Part shown: positions 16,504 through 29,237 of the stretch, piece by piece | How positions within the stretch are numbered: the stretch's first letter is position 1 | Layout of the letters: the number at the start of each line of letters is the position of its first letter | Assembly (NCBI RefSeq): GCF_025602895.1 | Contig: NW_026516226.1 | Span: 124,001-188,000 of the forward strand | Direction of reading: 5' to 3' | Length of the DNA: 64,000 nt | DNA from: Polychytrium aggregatum | Taxonomy: Eukaryota > Chytridiomycota > Chytridiomycetes > Polychytriales | The notes under the pieces: model-generated | Database searches by the model: none | What the model was told of the DNA's origin: nothing | Seen by the model: the letters and a program-made list of their open reading frames with translations, nothing else | Program-made: the position numbers and the translations under genes

Positions 16504-17092
16504 AGGAGGGATGGGGATCTAAAAGCGAAAACCGCAACGAGGGCAGCCAAAAGGCCGGCGGGAGCGAGAGACGAGAGCGCCGCGAGACGGCAGCGAGACG
16601 GAGGCGGGAGAGAGCTGCGCGTCGTGGCGCAGCGGTGGCTCACCGGACTCAATGGACGCCTTCCATTCTCGGCAGGCTCACGGCGATCGGGGACCAATGG
16701 CGTGCGTGGGGTGCGTGACACGGGCAGGCTCGTGAGCCGCCAGCAAAGCCTCGTTGCTGGCTGGCTGGCGAGCAACACTGCGACAGGCGGACACATCACT
16801 CGACCGCTGCGAGCCGCCGGAGAAGGGCCCGAACGAGGCAAGCCCGGCCTGGCGCGTGCGATGACGACGAAGTGAAGCTCTGTGTGTATTGGCGCAATTG
16901 GCTGGGGCCAAGCGCATGGGATATGACGAGAGTGGGAGGGAAGCAAACAGCCCAGACCTCGCAGGATCGATCCAGACTTTGGAGTGAAAGAAAAATAACG
17001 GAAGCGGCGCATCAACCCAGGCATCGACCGCGGCCCTTCGTTGGGAGATGGGGATGGGACTGTGTCTGCGTCGCCGGCGGGGATCAGTCATA
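16504..17092. other. Intergenic / AlaRS promoter region
   Basis: This GC-rich stretch lies between the AlaRS start and the stop of the next minus-strand gene. It should hold the AlaRS promoter and 5' leader. Open frames on both strands are low complexity and match nothing I know. No TATA element stands out. Confidence 0.5.
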
Positions 17093-20000
17093 TCAGTCAT
17101 ATATCGGAGTTGGCGGATAGACAATCTCCTTGGATTGTGGGGTATTGGTCGGCGCAGGCAGCTGTTTGGCCTGCACGAGGTATTGCAGGCAAGCCTGCAA
17201 AATAGAGGAGGGCGCGGGAGCGGGCTGGTTGAACATCGCAAGGGCATTTTTGTTGTCGACGTTGAAGGCCGTCAGCCGGACCAGATCCATCAGCGGGTCA
17301 AGCGCATCGAACTGGCGGGTGCTGAGATTGTAGAGAGACTCGCGAAACTGATGGCGGGTTTCGAACAGGAGATTCCATCCAAACCCAGCAATGGTCTCGA
17401 ACAGTCGCTGTTCGCTGATTCTGTGGGCGGCGGCGATGTGAGCGAGTGCGGTATGCCCAAAGTGCATGCGCTATCACACAACCCCGACACCGTGCCGCTG
17501 CTCTTGGCGCTGAGAACGCCATTTCCGGCACAACTTACTGGCTCTCGGCACTGACAGCGTGGAAGACAAACTTTTCGACGGATTCAGGGGATGTGCAGAT
17601 GGTGGCGACCATCTGGGCAACGTGGTCGACACAGTCCATGTTCAAGTCGACCATACTGAGGTGCGACGGTGTGGCCTCGACGGAGATGCATCCTTCGATG
17701 TAGTGCCATATGAAGCAGTCAGGGTCACACGCTGGATTCGCAAGTGTCGCAGAGCAGTCCAGTTGAGCCGCGGCGGTGGGGCAGTGGTGTGTTACAATAG
17801 GGAACACGGGACAGCGTGAGCGATTAGAGGAGGTCTCCATTCCGGTCAACCGATTGTCAAATGAGCAACGTCCATAGGAAAACATGTGTCGCTGGCATGG
17901 GCAACGAGCCCGAGCCGGTCGATCGCCGAGAGCACAAGCCCACACGCGCTTACACCTCGACAGACAAGAGCACGCCATCTATCCATGCACTATGAGCACT
18001 GCTTGTGGTGCGATGGCAGACACCTACCTCCCCATCGGCTGTCTCCAAGTACTATTCCCAGGCGGATGATCGAGGACGGGATGCCGCGCTGGCGAGCCTG
18101 ATCCAGCAGCTGCTCTGATACCCACTTGGTCTGGTTGTAGCCTCCGGATATTCTCCATTCGTGATAAATCCGTTCTTCGTAAAAGACACCGTTCCGGCCC
18201 TGTGCGAGGAGCGGCAGCACACCCGTGGTCGATATGTAGTGGATCACTTTCAGGTGATGCGTCGACGCCAGTTGCAGGGCAGCCATGGTGCTGCCGACGT
18301 TGACGGCCATAAGGATCTCGTACGAGTGGACCCAGTGGACAGTCTCAGCGTTGTGGATGATCATGTCCACATCCTCGGCGAGGTCTGCCCAGACGGATTG
18401 AGGGAGTCCCCAGGCGATGGCTGCAAGGTCGGCATAGTGTGCCTCCACCCGATCCCAGATCTGGAACCGGGGACGGAGTTGGTCTCGCGAGTCAATCATA
18501 CGCTCGAATGCAATCCGACGGAGGGTCGAAAGCGCTGTTCCATTCCGCTCGGGTTTGGTAGCGACGAGGCAGACAAAGCGCGATTGTGGAAGCTTCCATG
18601 CCAGCTCAAAAAGCAAGAAAATACCAAGGAGCGAATCGGCTCCTGTGAGCAACACGGAGCGTGGCTCGTGCGGAAACTCGAACGGGGGCAGTCCGACGCT
18701 CGAAAACACGGGATTGTTCAAACGGTCGACTTCCTTGGTAAGGTTGAATTTGCAGCCATTGAAAGGCTTGCTGTCGATAGTATCCAGAATCAAACGGGCG
18801 ATGCTGAGCGGGGTCGCACCGTTTGACACAAGAATGTGCGGCGGAATCTTGACGCCAAATTCGTCGCGGAGCTTCAGCGCCATCTGAACGATGGTAAGGG
18901 AATCAAATCCGATCCCAGAAAAGAAATAGTTGCTGGTCGCATAGTAGGAATTGCCCAAGATTTCCGCGCCCATCTCCGCGATCTTCAAAGCTGCGCGATT
19001 CACGGGCTTGTCCAGGGCCGGGATAGGTGGGTAGTACACCATCATGCCAAATTCCTCGGCCGAATCGGCTATTTCCTTGAGGCGGCAAAGATTGCGCTTG
19101 CCGCACTCGATGTACGGGAGCTCTTCCATGGAGATGCAGTTGTGCAAAGGCACGGTGCCTACATTTTCGAGCACAAACAGGTTCTCGACCATATCGAGGG
19201 CTTCCCGGGGCTTTAACTTGGCCTTGGAGCCAGAGGATTGGCTGGCGACGTAGATGAAGACAATCTTCATGCTGGTGCTCAGAACAAAGGCACAGTCGGT
19301 GATGACCGATCCCAGCTTCTCAAGCACCGTGCTCTGGAGGGTGTCGAGATGAACATAAACGCCGTTGATTTTGACTCGGTGGCCAAATCTGGGAGGATTC
19401 AGAGGAACGAGTTGGAAAGAATGCTGCATCACGGTGCTTTGCGATGACGGCGTATCGGTGATGGTCTCTTTGCTGGGACTGAGCTGCGCCTGTTGACGAC
19501 GACTGCAGGCCCAGCGCCCAATCCCCAAAGCCTCCTCAGATAAACGGCCGACTCAACCTCGCGCCAGCGACCGAGAAAGTACTCGAGCGAGAGTGAGCCA
19601 GTGTTGCTTACCTCCCGACGACTGTGAACTCGTTGTCGGCTACCAGTTCGACCTCGTCCATGGTGCAGAGCCGCGGTGAGCGATCTTCAAAGAAACCAAA
19701 GGCGGCAAACGGAGCGCCAGCGTCGACCTTGTCGAATGGATACTTTTGCGCAATCGGATCGGTTGGATCCATTACGAGACAAAGCACACCCCTTCGACCG
19801 ACAGCAGGATCGATCCTGTCCCCTTGATCATCCAGGAGCGCACAGTGCACGGTTGGAGAGTTGAGAACATAGGTGATCTTTTCGGGAAGCGGGTCGAAGG
19901 GGTGGATAATACAGCTGCCGGCAGCGCCGATGATCGTACTCTACATAGAAACCGATCATCGTTTGGCAAGATTGGGCATCGTTAGAGATTGTTGGGCTTT

Positions 20001-22263
20001 GTTCGGCATTGAGCGAAGGTGTTCAAGATCGTTCAAGTTTGTGCTGATGTTTCATCCTGCGGGCCAGCGGCAGGACAAACACGCTCGAGCATAGAGCAGT
20101 TATTTCAAAGGCAGCGGCTGGCTCACCTCGCTTGATGCATATATAAGCGAGAGCGTGGCATTCGGGAACATGGCCCGTACGCGAGCGACAAGAGATGGCT
20201 GTATCATTTCCGAGGAGATCATAACCGATAGAACCGATGTCCAGAGCCGCTTCTTGTCGGCCTTCTCAGCGTAAGCAAGAAGAAGCTTGATATAGGAAGT
20301 TGGCTGATTTTGATGGGGGCAGCGGTGATTGTCAGCACGATCAACACGAGGTCCACCAGTGGCAGAGGCAGGGATCTGTGGCAAGATCCAAGGCAGGGAG
20401 GGAAGGCACCATGGCAAGTCGACTCGATCAAAGCACGGCTTACTGCAAAAAACTTTTGCACGCCAGAATCCAGAAGCTGGACAGTCTCCTGGACTTGATC
20501 GAGAATATGGCGCGTGGGCTTGGGGAACCAGAGACAGTTCCTGCAGTTGGACGCAATGGTCATGAGGACCGTCGTGGCCGAAAACGAGGGTGACTTGAGA
20601 CCCCACGAGTGAGTAAGTGAGTAAGTAAGTAAGTGAGTAAGTGAGTGAGTAAGCTGGCAAACGCATGCCCACGATATAGGGGCAGCAGGCATCACCCAGT
20701 ACCAAACTCGGAGGGGAGCTTGTCACGAAATATACCTGCACCACCGTTTGGGATCGGTACATATCAGCAAAGTAGCAAAAGCAGTCGCTGGGCTTGGAGT
20801 AGAGGAATCTGAGGAGCAGAGATGTTTCCCAAAACAGCGCCATTAGCCACGCAGGTGGGAGTTGGGAGCAGCAGACGCTCATGCGCTGCTGGACGGAAGG
20901 ATATGAGTATGGGCACTGTCTGCATGGGCTTACGTCTTGGGAATGCCTAGGCGTCCATTCGATGCGGCGCAATGCGATGCGAAGGATCAAGAGGAAGGTA
21001 TAAGTGCCAGATGGACTGCTACTGAAACACCATAGCGGCTGCGGTTGCATGGGGCATCAAAGGATTTGCCACCCTATCTCGGTGAGATCAGCCAACCACC
21101 CCCGCATACACTAATCGCCAGACGTCCTCGAGCCTCAGACTGAGAGGTCCTTACCAGTGCTGCCAGAGGTGCTGAGGTATCCCAGAGAATCTTGCAGCGG
21201 GGAACAGACGCCAAGCGACGGTGCTGGAACGACGCATGAAGGGAAGGAGTCTGCGGCTACGAGCTCGACACCGGCGATGGGCTCGGGACGAGCATGGCGG
21301 TACAGAAGGAACTTGATTCCGTGCCTGTCGTGCGCCAAGCGGTTATAACACCGAGCGATGAAGGCCAAACTTTGTGAGCCCAGGACAGGACAGAACGGGA
21401 TAGGACATGACGACACAGAGCATCGGGCAAAGAACCCACCGCTTAACAATGGCACTCCGAACAGCCGGTGGCCAGTTGAGTCCAAAATTGATCGTTTTCC
21501 TGCACGGGGTTCGCCAGTCCCCAGGAGAAGGGAGTGGGAAGCGATGAAATCAGCCAACACAAAGGGTTACAGATCCAACAACCGGGGCGGCGGCCTCGAC
21601 CCACACACACATGGCGGTAACTCTGCCCGTTGTCCGCATGACCCCCAGGGAGAAATGCCAGCGATATCGCCCAGAAACGCGAGGGAACAGGGGATAACAC
21701 TGCAACGGCTCGGTCTGGTTGCCGCAAAGATCCTCGGGGCTCCAGAGCTTTGGCTGCTGAGCATGACGATCTCGAGCAACCATCCCGTCCTCTCTGTCTC
21801 TGTTGCTTTCCGGTTGTCGGAACAACACCTACTTGCCAAGAATCCAGACGGCATAGGTCGAGTACACCCAGTATTCCTCGGGCTCGACATGCAGGGCAAC
21901 AACGCCCGAGTCCTGGGCCCACCCCCGAAGCGACTTGAGGCCGTTGGCGATCGAGTACGCACGGCGCCAGACTTCGCCGTAGTTGATGTACTGTGGGGGC
22001 ACGCTTTCGTGGGTGCGGATGGCTGGGCAGCCGGGCTCGTTCGAGGCCAGCTCAACCAGGGCTTCGAGAGGATGGACCCAGGCAGTTGGGAAGTCGGCCC
22101 CAGGGAGCGGGCTTGGCAGCTCGCGGATGGGGAATGAGTCCATGGCCTTGCTCAGGTTGTGGCGATCGAGCCTGAAGCTCTCTTTGGTGTCGGGCTCGGG
22201 CAGGCGCGGCGCTGGTAGTCGGGGATAGCCCAGCGAGCAATGGAAGCAGCTCAGAAAGTTCAT
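17093..22263 (-). CDS. Adenylation-carrier-thioester reductase enzyme (NRPS-like / Lys2-type)
   Basis: The order is adenylation (A), carrier (T), reductase (R), as in carboxylic acid reductases and the C-terminal part of alpha-aminoadipate reductase. It should activate a carboxylic acid with ATP, load it on phosphopantetheine and release it as an aldehyde with NADPH. The start is at 22263 (or ATG 22143). The A domain shows YLSTSGSTGKDL (A3, near 21150), FPNATLSLIYASSEV near 20110 (A5) and HRVKINGVYVHLDTLQ near 19380 (A8-A10 region). The carrier motif is FSGIGFDSLT near 18900, with the attachment serine. The R domain has a Rossmann loop LLTGADSLLG near 18650, HNAETVHWVHSYE near 18330 and the catalytic YNQTK near 18130. 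The C-terminus (17093-17570) is helical. It lacks the N-terminal condensation-like part of yeast Lys2. The A7 region reads TMDEVEL instead of the usual TGD. The substrate is unknown. Introns, including a GAGT-rich one, split the A domain. Confidence 0.85.
20600..20655. repeat. Degenerate tetranucleotide repeat (GAGT/AAGT)
   Basis: About 50 bases alternate GAGT and AAGT units. They lie next to an A-domain exon of the adenylation-reductase gene, in sequence that reads best as an intron. Read on the gene's strand the array is ACTC/ACTT. Confidence 0.85.
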
Positions 22264-23652
22264 GGCGAAGCAGCGAAGGATTCAGGAGGGTCAGGGAGGG
22301 AGAATGGTTGCCCTGGCCAAAGGCTGGTGAGCGGGCGATGGGCGATGGGCGATGGATAGAGACGCCAGGACGGGTGGACCCAAGGCTCCTGTCGCCGGAG
22401 GGGGCAGATGCTCGGGAGAGACAGGAGGATCGAAGCCAAGAAGAGCGAACGCCAAGAGCCTTCGAAGACAGACCGATGCTGGCTGGGTGGCAGCCCCCCC
22501 GAGTACCACCAGATTGTCGCAGGATGGGGCCGTATTCGTGACCCGGCGTCTCCTGCACTTTTTGCTTGGGGGCGACTGCAGCAAGGGCCCGGGGAAGACT
22601 GGGCAGGGCTGTACATCCGTCAGTGCGCCAATGCACAACCGCCCGTGCGCATCACATGCACAGCAAGCGCTTGTGTCCATCAGCCCCCCGCTCAGTACCG
22701 CCGCCTGCGTCGCTTGGCAAGATCGTCACAGTGTGTTTGGCAGCTGGCCTTGCCACCCACAGCCGAGAGGGCGACGGCGACCTGGCTGGTTGGCCGAAAA
22801 GGGTGTCGCGGCACGTTCTTGCCTTGGCGATGGGTGCGACAAAATGCGCAGGACAGGGCCCGTCGACCCAGCGGAAGCGCAAGAGCAAGGGCAAGCGAGG
22901 AAAAAATAAGGGGGGGGAGGCGTTTGTTCGCGGTGCTGGCAAGGCGCCCCAGAACCGCGCTCGGTTGGGATGGTCATCCCGCCACAGTCCAGGACGAGGA
23001 CGAGAGGAATCGCAACGAGCAATGTATTTGAACAATGACCACGCCGGTTTCAATTGCGAGCGGGAGAAACATGGTCCACAGACGCAATCGCGACTGTTTC
23101 TACACACTTGGCCGAGGGATGAATGGAGGGAGAGGGGAAAGCAATCAAGAGAGACACAGACTGGGGAACAAAGGAGGGCGGCGGCAGACGGGAGAGCCAT
23201 CCAAAGACAAATCGCAGGTTGAAAAGGGGGGTCATGACAGCAGTTCAAAGCGGGGTACACAACATGTCGGGCCAAGGCGCGCCAGGGGGAGAAAGGAGGG
23301 AGGAGGGAGGGAGCAGGGCTACCGAGATCGCAGGAAGGCAACACAAAACTTTGCAAAGGGGCGTGGCGGGGAGAAGGGAGGAAGGCGATAGGATCGTTGA
23401 CAGAGTTTCGGCGGTGTTTTTTTTTTCGTTCGTTCGTTCTTTCTTTCTTTTTGTTCATCATTCGCCATTCATCCCGGTCGGTCATCGGTCAACCAGCTTG
23501 ATTCTTGAATCCATTCGGCGATGCACCAAGCAGCATTGGAGGCAGTTGATGGAGGTAATAGGGACGGGGTCTCATGGCACAGCCTCGTCAGGACAGCCAC
23601 GCAATGCAGGCGTTGGCTTGCAGCCGCAGTGGCGATCGAGTTGCGTTCGCGT
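22264..23652. other. Long intergenic region with open frames on both strands
   Basis: 1.4 kb separate the start of the adenylation-reductase gene from the stop of the RhoGAP gene, both minus-strand. GC-rich, purine-biased sequence leaves open frames of roughly 190-280 codons on both strands (for example - 22652-23485 and + 22566-23222). Their peptides are Arg/Pro/Ser-rich, overlap each other and match nothing. I read them as composition artefacts. A run of T with TTCG/TTTC units lies at 23416-23452. The region should contain the promoter of the downstream gene. Confidence 0.5.
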
Positions 23653-26414
23653 CTACATCAGGTTGTGCGACTCGTTCCGGACGGGGATGACGAACGTGGT
23701 GGAGCTGACGGGGCTGGTGGGAGTTGAAGCAGAGGGTACAGGCGCGGTACTCAGGCCAATGACGGCTGCGGTAGCCGACTGCTTTCGCGTCGGGATGAAG
23801 GGCGTCATGCCAAAGCTATCAAGCACTTCGTCGACGATGCTGTCGTCCTCGTTTTCCTGGCTTTCGAGGGCCAAAATGTGATCCATGACGACCTGATCAT
23901 CCGCCGAAATCTCCCGCCTACCCCGCTGTGTTACAGCAGAGCCGGTGTCGGCAGTGCCTGTGGCTGGACGCACCACAACGTTACCGATAATGGGCGCAGT
24001 GCGGCCAGACACGGAGGGGCTGTGTCGGAGCGAGACTTGGGATCGTTTCGAAAGCCCCGAGTCTAACTGCCGCTGTGCAGAGCCATTCTGTGCTGGCAGG
24101 AGAGGATTGGCAAGGTCGACAGGGATGGCCCCGTCTTCAAGAACGTTCTCAGACGAGCTTGCCGAGCCGCCTGTGGCTGTGGCACGTCCATCTGTGGGGG
24201 GAGGCAAAAAACCCATAGAAGGTGAAGTCCAGTTGCTTGCGGCAGTTCGAGTTGGGATGGCTGGGGTGGGTATCGTCGGGGTCCCCGGCGCTCGCCCCGA
24301 CCGCGAGGGAGGGGGTGCAGGCGCCGGCTTGCCGGCTGAATTGACAGTCGAGGCGGCATTAGCGGCATTAGCGGCACAAACAGCGCCAGCAGTACCAGCA
24401 GCACCAGCGGTGGGGACAGCAATATTGGAGCTGGAGGGAACGGCTCGGATCGGAGAAGCTGTGGTGGGTGTGGTCTGCAGCGGACTGTCAAAGATGATAT
24501 CGACGGACCGCAGTGTTTCGGAGCTGATGGAGGGATTCAAGGAAATGGGTGAACTCGGGGTAGCCGCGGCGTAGGATTCATATGGCATCGGGAGCAAGGT
24601 CTCCCAGTTCAGAGCAAAGATCTTGAGAAGCGCACTGTTGATGTTGAGGGCGGGCGAGAAGATGAGCTGGAGATTGGAGATGGTCATTTTGTTGATGGCG
24701 CACTTTTTCTGCACTCTATCTAGATGCCGGCCTATGTAGTGCAGGAGCGTATAGTTCTCGATGGGCAGTCTGGCTGAGAGCTTGCGGACCCGCTGAACGA
24801 CTTCCTGCATGTCCGACACATCGTCGCCCTCTCTTGCACTCGTATTCATGAAGATTTGTGAGAACTCGGGATGAAGCTGCTTTGTGAGAACAGGTTCGGG
24901 AACTGAAGCGGGAGGACAATAAGGTCAGCACAATCGTCTGCACACCCAGCAAGCAGCGGACCGGGATATCTGTATGTGCAGTCCGTACAACTGGGGCCGG
25001 GATATCAGCACGACGAAGCATCAAGAGTAAACGACTTTCCCCCTCGAACAAGTGTACAATGCGGGAGTCATGTGGTGTCTGTGACCAGATGAGGCAGACA
25101 GCCAAGCATGCGGAAAGGTGAGCCAGAACGTGTGGATACATACGGGACCGGAGGTACAGCTTCAGCAAGGACGCTACATCACTGGGGTTGCTGCTGCTTG
25201 GGAGCTGGGCATCAGGTTGCTGTTCAAACACGCTTTTGAGCTTGTTGATGTTCAAGGACGAACCAGGCACACGATAGATACCCTCCTCTTCGAGACCTGT
25301 AGATGATGCAGGAGAAAAGCCCATGACGAGAGGACAGACCAAAGGGGACAGTGCATGGTCAGAAGCCAAGCGGCGACGGAGAATGTACGGAGTGTACAGA
25401 TCGTACAGATTGTACGGATTGTACAGCTTGTCAGCGTGTCAGCGTGTCAGTATCGATTTAGGGTGTTCCGACAGATGGCAAGAGGCTTGCCAAGAGCAGG
25501 TCACGGCCGAGGGCGAGGAAAAAGGGAAGAGGATGCATCGAGCTAGGCCCAAGAGCCCGGCCTCGAGATACAGACCATACTGCTCCACAAACTCGATGCA
25601 GCGATAGACCACAGTCGGGAGGAATACCGAAGGCGACGGCCTGGAGACTTCGACAACAAGCTCGAGACGCTCTCCAAAGATGGCCTGAAGAACCGAGGCG
25701 CCGTTGTTGATGCTGTGATCGCGATGCTTGAAGTCGAACTCTGGAAACAGAGACTGAGTGAGTATGGACGGGAGGAGACTGTGGGTTCTCGAATCTCAGC
25801 GGAGGACATTGGGATTGGGATGATGAGAAGGGTTGTCGCCATCGGCAAGAGCGACAGAGCACGAAACCACCGTTATTGTTGAAGGGGGGGGGAAATCGGC
25901 CATGAGGCACCGCCAGATGCCGACATGGAGTAAAACAGGAGAGCGGACAGACTCGGCACCCACCCTTCATCTTGGCGAGTGCGCTGGCGATATGGCTCTG
26001 CTTGGCGACGGAATAGGTTTCTTTGGCGATGGCGCCGATGTTGGACGAGTACTCTTTTGCGATGGCAGAGAACTCGGCGGTGCGCTCAGCAGCCCGCTCG
26101 GCGGCTTTGGAGGACCAAACGGACGACTGCTTTACAACCTGGCCTGCCTTCTCTTTGACAAAGTTGGCAAAATGATGGCGAGGAGGCCCGCCGCCACTGC
26201 TGGCCGAAGATGTTGGGGTCACTGAGGGGAAGGTGTCGGATTCCGGGAGCGTCCGGAGGGAAGGGCGACGGCTGCCCTGAGACTGGAGATAGTTGGCCAG
26301 GGCCGACGACGATGGGGCCGATGTCGATAGTTTGGAGGCCGAAGATGCAGGCGGCACCAAGCCGGACTGAGAGTCGGGGATGGGGATGGCTTCAGAAGGA
26401 TTCGTATTGGACAT
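23653..26414 (-). CDS. RhoGAP-domain protein
   Basis: A Rho-family GTPase-activating protein. ATG 26414 opens exon 1 (Ser/Pro-rich, then a helical segment with VWSSKAAERAAERTAEF) down to about 25968. Exon 2 (about 25745-25560) carries FDFKHRDHSINNGASVLQ, then FGERLELV and the domain start PTVVYRCIEFVEQYGLYLEA. Exon 3 (25292-25143) has GLEEEGIYRVPG, whose arginine is the catalytic finger, and continues to YLRSR at donor GTATGT. Exon 4 (from about 24905) has VPEPVLTKQLHPEF, VQKKCAINKMTISNLQLIFSPAL (the conserved N-K-M and N-L/P core) and a long low-complexity Pro/Ala/Ser-rich tail to the stop at 23653. The substrate GTPase cannot be told. The gene is divergent from the glycosyltransferase at 27343. 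The exon 2-3 junction skips a small intron holding GTACAG-like repeats. Confidence 0.9.
25380..25450. repeat. Short degenerate tandem repeats in a RhoGAP intron
   Basis: Units close to GTACAGATT/GTACGGATT are repeated about four times and followed by three GTCAGCGT copies. The stretch falls between RhoGAP exons 2 and 3 and is not coding. Confidence 0.75.
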
Positions 26415-27342
26415 TGGGGCTGAGACGGGATGAGATCAGATCGGGGAGGAGCGAGAGGGATCAGGAGGCGATAGAAGAATCGATCGCTTGATCGATCGAC
26501 AGGGAGACGGGCAACGCCGACAGACAGAATATATAGAGAGGGATAGACAGACGAAGAGAGGCAACAAAAGCGGCCAAGAACGCTCGGCAGCCGGCAGACC
26601 GAGACAGACGACAGAGTGAGGCCGACAAGACAGGGCCAAAGGACGACCGAGAGCAGGCCGGGCGGCGGGCGGGGGAGCACTGGCCGGCACGGAGGCGAGA
26701 GCCCGCGACAGGGCGCAGGCCCGCGCGGCGCGCCGAGAAAGGGCCCGGTGCGAGCGCGCGTGGGACAGGGCGCGTGGCGCCGCTGTTACTGTGGCGGCTG
26801 TTACTGTCGATGTTACTGTGGCATCGCCGTTGTCGCTGTGGCATCGCTGTTGTCGCTGTGCCTTTGCTGTCGACTGACCATTCGAGCCGCGCTCGTGCGA
26901 ACGCCCAAACAGGAAGCGCCACTGTCACAACGGCCATGCGAGTCGCACACGCACACACAGCAGCACTGGCCTACAGAAACTGCGGCCCACTCTCCGCTCG
27001 CTCTCCGCCGCCCTCCCCCACTCCGCCCCAGAGCCTCCATTCCAGCAACACGGCCCATCGTCGCTCGCCATGGCATTCCATGACCTGGCATGGCCCGCCT
27101 GGGCGCTTTTTGGCCGGCAAAACTCGCCAGCAATCACGCCATGCCCATCCCGATTCGAGCAGCACGGCCAGGGCCAAGCTGCACCGTCCGCATGCCTACA
27201 GGGACCAGACCCTGCGGCGCCTGCTTCCGCCAGCGATTGCGGGCCGCCCCCCCAAACATCCAACCATATTTTGAGCCCACAGCTCGCCGGTCTGGCCAAG
27301 CGCCTCGTTTGCACATCGCCGTCTGTTGATCTCGCATTCACC
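26415..27342. other. Divergent intergenic region (shared promoter)
   Basis: 0.9 kb between the RhoGAP start (-) and the glycosyltransferase start (+). It holds short imperfect direct repeats at about 26780-26865, made of units close to CTGTTACTGTGG and GGCATCGCTGTTGTCGCTGT. The rest is GC-rich with overlapping open frames of no recognisable product. It probably carries both promoters. Confidence 0.55.
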
Positions 27343-28888
27343 ATGGTAAACAAATCCACGATTTACGTGGTCGCCATCCTGCTGACCCTCCTGGGAGCCA
27401 CGTATTATGTGGCCAATACAATGGACTCTCATATCCACGATCTCAAAGTCAAGACGGACGAACTGATCCGGCTGCCTGTGTCGGCCTCGGTCGATAGCCT
27501 CTTCAAAGACTTTCTCAAGCTGAAGGATGACGACTACGAGAGAATCTCCAAGCTGCTCGATGATCACGGCGCCTCCGAGCACGATATGATGGAGGACCAC
27601 ATCAAAACCGTTTTGGCAGAGATTCGAGAAATGAAGGGCGCGCTCTCGGAGATCACCAGCGGAAAAGTTGCCTCGAAAGAGTCTAGCGAGGTTCGGCTCA
27701 TTCTCCCCCCCCCCGCATGCTGATCACGACGAGGGCGAATGTGCTCCCTCTCTCCATCGGCGCCCACTCGTTACTCTATTCAGCGCTTTATTGATCATAA
27801 ATCGCCCCATTTCTTCAGAGGAGCACAAAACAAGCAAAGCCCCCCAAGAAAAATGCATACGGATTCTATGTCACCAACGACGAGTACGCCTGCGCTGCGC
27901 TGATCATGGTTCGCACTCTTCTGAACACCGGCCTTCGCCCGGGTGTTGAGATCTTTGTCCTGGTCACCAGCGACGTCTCCGAAAAATACATCAGGAAGAT
28001 GAGGAAGATGGGAATGGTTGTCAAGCCCACCACGCGTCTGGAGGTCACGGCCATTGGCGACACGCCAACCTGGTGGAAGCAGAGTATGACCAAGATGAAC
28101 ATCTTCAATATGACCGAGTACGACCGCATCATCTTCCTTGACGCCGACGGATTCGTCCTCAAGAATATGGACAGCCTCTTTGATCTGCCGCCCTATTTTC
28201 TCTATTCTCCACGCGCGACCTACGTCACGGACAAACAGCCGTGGATGAACGCTCAGATGTACATTATCAATCCGGCGCAGTGGATCTATGACAAGCAGAT
28301 CCACGTCTTTGAAGAATACGAGTCTCGAGGCGAAGTGATGTACGATATGGGTACGTGACTCCTCAGTCCGTCTGACAACGCCGAGCTGATCCGATCACCC
28401 TATCGAGCGACTGCATCGATCGAGCATCCTTTGACATCCATACGATCTTGGGATTTACTCTGTTGAAATTGACGCGCCTCCTCTTGCAATCCCTGGTATA
28501 TGCTCTGGACAGATATCACCAACGTAGTATTCCGCCACTCCGCAGCCATCTTGCCCGGATACTACGTTGTTCTCAACGGCGTCCTCATGGAGCCTCCGGG
28601 AACCCACATCGGGTTGATCGAGGGATTCACCGTCGAGGATGTCATCCGGGAGGCCTTTGTGGTGCACTTTGTAGAAAAGCACACTGGGGGATGTGAGTAT
28701 CACGAACGACAGGAATGGAGTGCTGAGCCACAAAGGGACTGTACTGAATTCCATTCCATTTTGTAGACGGAAAGCCATGGCACGACGATAGGACCTTCAA
28801 GGACCGACCCAAAGCTTATCCGATTGCGCACGACATCTTCCGCAAATGGTGGGCCTATCAAGATGAGTACTGTTTCTCAGATTACTAA
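27343..28888 (+). CDS. GT8/glycogenin-like glycosyltransferase, type II membrane protein
   Basis: Four exons: 27343 to about 27690, 27819-28350, 28513-28692 and 28767-28888. The ATG at 27343 has a good context (CACCATGG). Residues about 6-25 (IYVVAILLTLLGATYYVA) form a single signal-anchor helix with a short basic N-terminus, predicting a Golgi-type type II protein. A charged stem follows. The catalytic part begins KKNAYGFYVTNDEYACAAL and includes a DxD metal/nucleotide-sugar motif in RIIFLDADGFVLKNMD, as in the GT8 family. The junction of exons 2 and 3 restores YDMDITNVVF, a family-like motif, and the junction of exons 3 and 4 gives GGYGKPW, matching the conserved HxxxxKPW-type end. The C-terminus is KWWAYQDEYCFSDY. 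The sugar donor and acceptor are unknown. It resembles fungal glycogenin-like Golgi enzymes more than cytosolic glycogenin because of the anchor. Confidence 0.85.
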
Positions 28889-29133
28889 GCGGAAGAAACT
28901 CTCTCCAGGAATTGAAACGAGAGGATGTGAAGTCATGGCCAAAATGAGGAATATGAATCGATTGGACAAATGGGACGGAATGCGATTGGGGAGAAAACAA
29001 TGGGCCGAGGAGAGAACTGGGAGGAAAGGGAAATGGCCATACGACAAAGAGACAGCCCCAAATGACCAATACACAATACACACCATGGGTGACCGAGATT
29101 CGAGCGAGAGTGGAGACGACGCACCATGGACAC

Positions 29134-29237
29134 CATCACAGCCATCACAGCCATCACAGCCATCACAGCCATCACAGCCATCACAGCCATCACAGCCATC
29201 ACAGCCATCACAGCCATCACAGCCATCACACCATCAC
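29134..29237. repeat. 9-bp tandem repeat (CATCACAGC), about 11 copies
   Basis: Perfect head-to-tail copies of CATCACAGC on the left arm, giving Ser-Gln-Pro, His-His-Ser or Ile-Thr-Ala peptides depending on frame. The mirror copy on the right arm (about 33586-33690) has the same length but several units changed to CATCACAGA. Confidence 0.95.

Noticed and set aside
22652-23485. 277-codon minus-strand open frame
   Set aside because: Arg/Pro/Ser-rich, overlaps an equally long plus-strand frame, and has no recognisable motif. Composition explains it.
29134-29237. Direct 9-bp repeats that could be mistaken for a CRISPR array
   Set aside because: Units are contiguous with no spacers, the setting is eukaryotic and no cas genes are present. 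It is a minisatellite.
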